NCBI RefSeq assembly: GCF_900163835.1
Contig: NZ_FUKR01000028.1
Location: 1 to 42,324, forward strand
DNA: 42,324 bases
DNA from: Mycetocola reblochoni REB411
GTDB lineage: Bacteria > Actinomycetota > Actinomycetes > Actinomycetales > Microbacteriaceae
Reading direction: 5' to 3'
The position numbers and the translations under genes are program-made. Positions 39,912 through 42,324 of this stretch are shown in pieces. Numbering within the stretch: the stretch's first letter is position 1; each line of letters begins with the position of its first letter. The notes below the pieces were generated by a model. It ran no database searches, had not been told where the DNA came from, and saw nothing but the letters and a program-made list of their open reading frames with translations.

Positions 39912-39952
39912 GCTCCACGCCGGGGCGTGGAGCGGTGGAGCGGTGGAGCGGT
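39912..39952 (-). terminator. Hairpin and 8-bp triplicate after the XRE-cupin gene
   Basis: GCTCCACG (39912-39919) pairs with CGTGGAGC (39926-39933) over a six-base loop. GGAGCGGT is repeated three times in tandem (39929-39952), overlapping the stem's right arm. It sits between the regulator's stop (39963) and the binding-protein start, so it may attenuate read-through from the regulator promoter into the transporter genes. Confidence 0.5.
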
Positions 39953-39962
39953 CTGGGGGGGG

Positions 39963-40556
39963 CTACTCGGCTCGGGGTCGCTGTCGCCAGCTCGGCATGG
40001 ACGGAGGCGTGACGACCCAGACGGCCTCGGCCGGAACGTCCCCGATGTTGCGGATCGCGTGCGGCGAGGAGGTGCGGTACTCGATGCTGTCGCCGGGGCC
40101 GAGGTCGTGCTGCTCACCGTTCACGGTCAACCGGAGGGTGCCGCGTTGGACGAGGCAGATCTCCTGGGAGTCGCCGTGGGTGTAGTCGTCGGCGCCGGTC
40201 CCCTCACCCGGCTGGTAGACGGACACGAGGACCTCGACGTTGCCGATGGGCGCCTGGGTGATCCCGTAGTGCTCGACTCCGCCGTCGGAGAACAGCCGCG
40301 GCCTGTCACCGTGGCGGAGCAACCGGCCGTGCCGGGGTGCGGGCCCGAACAGCTCGAGCCACGGGATCCCGAAGGCGTCGGCGATGGCCCTGAGCACACC
40401 GAGGCTCGCGTTGGCCTGTCCCTTCTCGATCTGGCTGACGTACCCGGCGCTCACGCCGGCCTTGACCGCCAGATCGCGCATCGACAGTCCCGTGATGCCG
40501 CGCAGCTCGCGGACGCGGGCGCCCAGGGCGACGGCATCGGTCTCGGTCTCGGTCAA
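39963..40556 (-). CDS. XRE-cupin transcriptional regulator
   Basis: 197 aa from TTG 40556, chosen because GGAGG (40562-40566) is correctly spaced; GTG 40568 and GTG 40580 are in frame but lack a ribosome binding site, and the predicted transcription start is near 40576. HTH_3 domain: LGARVRELRGITGLSMRDLAVKAGVSAGYVSQIEKGQANASLGVLRAIADAFGI. C-terminal cupin: EVLVSVYQPGEGTGADDYTHGDSQEICLVQRGTLRLTVNGEQHDLGPGDSIEYRTSSPHAIRN, with a G(x)5HxH-like motif partly kept. These regulators often sense small ligands of the adjacent operon. A 19-bp palindrome overlaps its promoter, so autoregulation and control of the transporter genes are likely. Confidence 0.88.
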   Translation of the reverse strand: MTETETDAVALGARVRELRGITGLSMRDLAVKAGVSAGYVSQIEKGQANASLGVLRAIADAFGIPWLELFGPAPRHGRLLRHGDRPRLFSDGGVEHYGITQAPIGNVEVLVSVYQPGEGTGADDYTHGDSQEICLVQRGTLRLTVNGEQHDLGPGDSIEYRTSSPHAIRNIGDVPAEAVWVVTPPSMPSWRQRPRAE

Positions 40557-40571
40557 CGGGTCCTCCACTTC

Positions 40572-40590
40572 AGTAAACACGGTGTTTACT
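40572..40590. promoter_or_regulatory. 19-bp perfect palindrome, probable XRE-cupin operator
   Basis: AGTAAACACGGTGTTTACT: nine-base perfect arms around one central G (40581). It covers the -10 of the regulator's own minus-strand promoter. Strongly AT-rich for this genome, typical of a dimeric HTH operator. Confidence 0.75.
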
Positions 40591-40610
40591 CTGGCTATAT
40601 CGACTGTAAA
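40583..40610 (-). promoter_or_regulatory. Promoter of the XRE-cupin gene
   Basis: Minus strand: -35 TTTACA (plus 40605-40610), 16-base spacer, -10 TAAACA (plus 40583-40588). The -10 lies in the right arm of the palindrome, so a bound regulator would block RNA polymerase. Transcription would start near 40576, leaving about 20 bases to the TTG with its GGAGG. Confidence 0.55.
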
Positions 40611-40716
40611 GTCCGCGCGGTCGCATCGGGGTTACCACCGCGTTTCATTCATGTAAATCGCTGACGCCCCGTGCGAAGCGACGGCGATGAGCCCCCGAGA
40701 CCGCCGCGCCACCCAC

Positions 40717-40795
40717 CGTGACCCCGCGTCGCCCCCGATCACGCCGGATGACGCCGGACCACCGTCGATGACGCCCGGTCACGGCGCATGACGGC
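40717..40795 (+). repeat. 10-bp-phased GAT(S)ACGCC direct repeats upstream of metN
   Basis: Copies at 40737 (GATCACGCC), 40747 (GATGACGCC), 40767 (GATGACGCC), 40777 (GGTCACGGC) and 40787 (CATGACGGC), with a weak one at 40717 (CGTGACCCC). The TSAC cores fall at 10- or 20-base steps, so all face one side of the helix. The stretch has no gene and ends just before the metN promoter candidate. It could be a multi-site regulator array. Confidence 0.5.
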
Positions 40796-40800
40796 CGCCG

Positions 40801-40830
40801 TTGCCCCGCCCGGTCACCGCTCCCTAGCGT
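40801..40830 (+). promoter_or_regulatory. Possible metN promoter
   Basis: TTGCCC (40801-40806), 18 bases, TAGCGT (40825-40830). The leader of about 80 bases to GTG 40917 shows no SAM riboswitch core, although short stems are possible. Pattern match only. Confidence 0.35.
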
Positions 40831-40916
40831 GTGGCTACGCCCCGCGGTCCCGGCCCGAGGCGCCGGATGAACCCGCCCGTCCGGGGCAGGGTCTCCGTGA
40901 CCGGAAGGCACGACAG

Positions 40917-41921
40917 GTGACAGGCGGAACAATCACAGTGGAGGGCGTGACGGCGCGCTTCGGCCGCGCACCGCGCACCGTGACCGCGCTCGACGACGTC
41001 TCGCTCACCGTCGCCTCCGACCAGATCCACGCGATCATCGGACGCTCCGGCGCGGGCAAGTCGACGCTGGTGCGCACCATCAACGGGCTGGCACCGGTGA
41101 GCTCGGGGCGGGTGCTCGTCGACGGCGAGGACATCACGGCGGCATCAGCCGCGCAGCTGCGCGCCACCCGCAGGCGCATCGGGATGGTGTTCCAGCACTT
41201 CAACCTGTACGACCGCCGCACCGTCGCCGCGAACGTCGCCTTCCCCCTCGAGCTGCAGGGGCTGTCCCGGGCACAGGCCCGCAGCCGAACCGACCGCGTC
41301 CTCGAGCTGGTCGGGCTCAGCGACAGGGCCGGGCACTCCCCCGCCCAGCTGTCGGGCGGCCAGAAGCAGCGCGTCGGCATCGCCAGGGCGCTCGTGAGCG
41401 AGCCGAACATCCTGCTCTGCGACGAGGCGACGTCGGCGCTGGACTCCGAGACGACCGAGCAGATCCTCGCCCTGCTGGAGGACGTCAGGCGCGAGCTCGG
41501 CCTGACCATCGTCCTCATCACCCACGAGCTCGACGTCGTCAAGCGCATCGCCGACGACGCGACGCTGCTCGAGTCCGGCCGCGTCGTCGAGAGCGGCGAG
41601 GTGCGCAGCCTGGTCAGGGACGCGGACTCCCGCCTGGGCGCCGCGCTGTTCCCCCACCGTGTCGACGCGGAGCCGCACAACGGCCCGGGATCGCTGACGG
41701 CGACCTTCGAGGGCAACCTCTCCGCCCGGCCGTACGTCAGCGCGCTGACCCGCGACTTCGACGTCGACGTGACCGTGGCCTCGGTCAGCTCCGAACGGAT
41801 CGCGGGGGTCTGGTTCTCCCGCTTCCACCTGATCATCGCCCGGCCCGACGGCTCCCCCGCCCCCCTGCAGCCGATCAGCGCGTGGCTCACCGAGAGGAAC
41901 GTCCATGTCGACCGCTACTGA
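40917..41921 (+). CDS. metN: Methionine ABC transporter ATPase MetN
   Basis: 334 aa from GTG 40917 (AAGG nine bases upstream; the frame is open further upstream but without coding character). Walker A GRSGAGKS (42-49), VFQHFNLYDRRTVAANVAFPLEL, signature LSGGQKQR (145-152), Walker B NILLCDEATSALD, H-loop LITHELDVVKRI. After residue ~250 comes a NIL domain (LTATFEGNLSARPYVSALTRDFDVDVTVASVSSERIAG...), the methionine-binding regulatory domain that inhibits MetN when methionine is high. Imports D/L-methionine with MetI. Its last 17 bases overlap metI. Confidence 0.93.
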   Translation: MTGGTITVEGVTARFGRAPRTVTALDDVSLTVASDQIHAIIGRSGAGKSTLVRTINGLAPVSSGRVLVDGEDITAASAAQLRATRRRIGMVFQHFNLYDRRTVAANVAFPLELQGLSRAQARSRTDRVLELVGLSDRAGHSPAQLSGGQKQRVGIARALVSEPNILLCDEATSALDSETTEQILALLEDVRRELGLTIVLITHELDVVKRIADDATLLESGRVVESGEVRSLVRDADSRLGAALFPHRVDAEPHNGPGSLTATFEGNLSARPYVSALTRDFDVDVTVASVSSERIAGVWFSRFHLIIARPDGSPAPLQPISAWLTERNVHVDRY

Positions 41922-42324
41922 GCTCCGCAGCGCCTGGTCCCTCGACGGCTACGACTGGACCAAGACGATCGACAACGTGCTCGCCGCGGCGGGCGAGACG
42001 CTGTACACCAGCGCCGTGTCGTTCCTCGTCATCATCGTCGCCGGGCTGGTCGTCGGCATCGTGCTGTACGCGACGAGCCCGCTCGGGGTGGCGCCGACCC
42101 CTGCCGTGTACCGCGGCCTCGGCGTCGTGGTGAACACGGTCAGGGCCGTGCCGTTCATCATCCTCGCCGTCGCGATCATCCCGTTCACGAAGGCCCTCGT
42201 CGGCACCTACATCGGCCCGACGGCGGCGATCGTCCCGATCGTGGTCTCGTCGATCCCCTTCGTCGCCCGGCTCGTCGAGACCACCCTCCTCGGCGTCGGG
42301 CAGGGCAAGATCGAGGCCGCGTCG
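41905..42324 (+). CDS. metI: Methionine ABC permease MetI, 3' end outside window
   Basis: ATG 41905 overlaps the end of metN by 17 bases; 140 codons are in the window with no stop. After a short N-terminus come TM segments VSFLVIIVAGLVVGIVLY, VYRGLGVVVNTVRAVPFIILAVAIIPF, IGPTAAIVPIVVSSIPFVARLVETTLLGVGQGKIEAAS. The TVRAVPFIILAVAIIPFT stretch and the FVARLVET start of the EAA loop identify MetI. It forms the channel for methionine uptake. A metQ lipoprotein gene would be expected just beyond the window. Confidence 0.92.
   Translation, partial: MSTATELRSAWSLDGYDWTKTIDNVLAAAGETLYTSAVSFLVIIVAGLVVGIVLYATSPLGVAPTPAVYRGLGVVVNTVRAVPFIILAVAIIPFTKALVGTYIGPTAAIVPIVVSSIPFVARLVETTLLGVGQGKIEAAS

Noticed and set aside
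40831-40916. SAM riboswitch in the metN leader
   Set aside because: I looked for the SAM-I core and SAM-IV conserved segments and found no consistent set; only short GC stems. A covariance-model scan would settle it.
1-42324. CRISPR arrays, tRNA/rRNA genes, insertion sequences or prophage
   Set aside because: No regular repeat-spacer array, tRNA-like cloverleaf with CCA region, transposase motif or phage structural gene was seen on either strand.

Overview
The window is chromosomal DNA from a high-GC Gram-positive bacterium (Actinomycetota). The evidence is very strong G/C preference at codon third positions, frequent GTG starts, many ATGA/GTGA start-stop overlaps, an LAxTG cell-wall anchor, a DtxR/IdeR-like iron box and several leaderless-looking promoters (TAnnnT, six bases, start codon). 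A Micrococcales-type organism fits, but the genus cannot be fixed by eye. I saw no rRNA, tRNA, CRISPR array, prophage or insertion sequence.

Layout. 1-3.5 kb: tail of an unidentified gene, a NarL-type response regulator, two tiny single-TM proteins around an uncharacterised membrane protein, a DUF1990 protein and an SDR oxidoreductase. 3.5-9.3 kb: a siderophore-interacting ferric reductase behind an iron box, then a two-gene unit of an Hsp90-family ATPase overlapping a 945-aa TPR protein. 9.3-12.4 kb: P-loop kinase, unknown protein, MarR regulator and FUSC-type exporter. 12.4-18.4 kb: alpha/beta hydrolase, stand-alone condensation-domain acyltransferase, DUF4232 lipoprotein, lectin/SpaA wall-anchored protein and a VOC protein.

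18.5-32.6 kb is an amino-sugar oligosaccharide locus around a TetR regulator. Leftward: solute-binding lipoprotein, permease, a permease-ATPase fusion broken by one frameshift, second ATPase and GH20 hexosaminidase. Rightward: TetR, GH3 glycosidase, SGNH esterase, ROK kinase, NagB and NagA. The likely sequence is uptake, intracellular deacylation and hydrolysis, phosphorylation, deacetylation by NagA, then deamination by NagB to fructose-6-phosphate. The glycosidases and esterase have no signal peptides, so they should act in the cytoplasm.

32.6-42.3 kb: a class-A-beta-lactamase-fold serine hydrolase, an M13 metallopeptidase, an SsuABC-like ABC transporter with a FluG-type amidohydrolase embedded between its genes and an XRE-cupin regulator upstream, then metN and the start of metI.

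Most interesting: the Hsp90-TPR pair, the FluG-amidohydrolase transporter operon, the esterase-containing Nag locus with its frameshift, 10-bp-phased repeats upstream of metN, a 19-bp palindrome at the XRE-cupin promoter, and the recurring leaderless promoter pattern. None is proven to be a new system.
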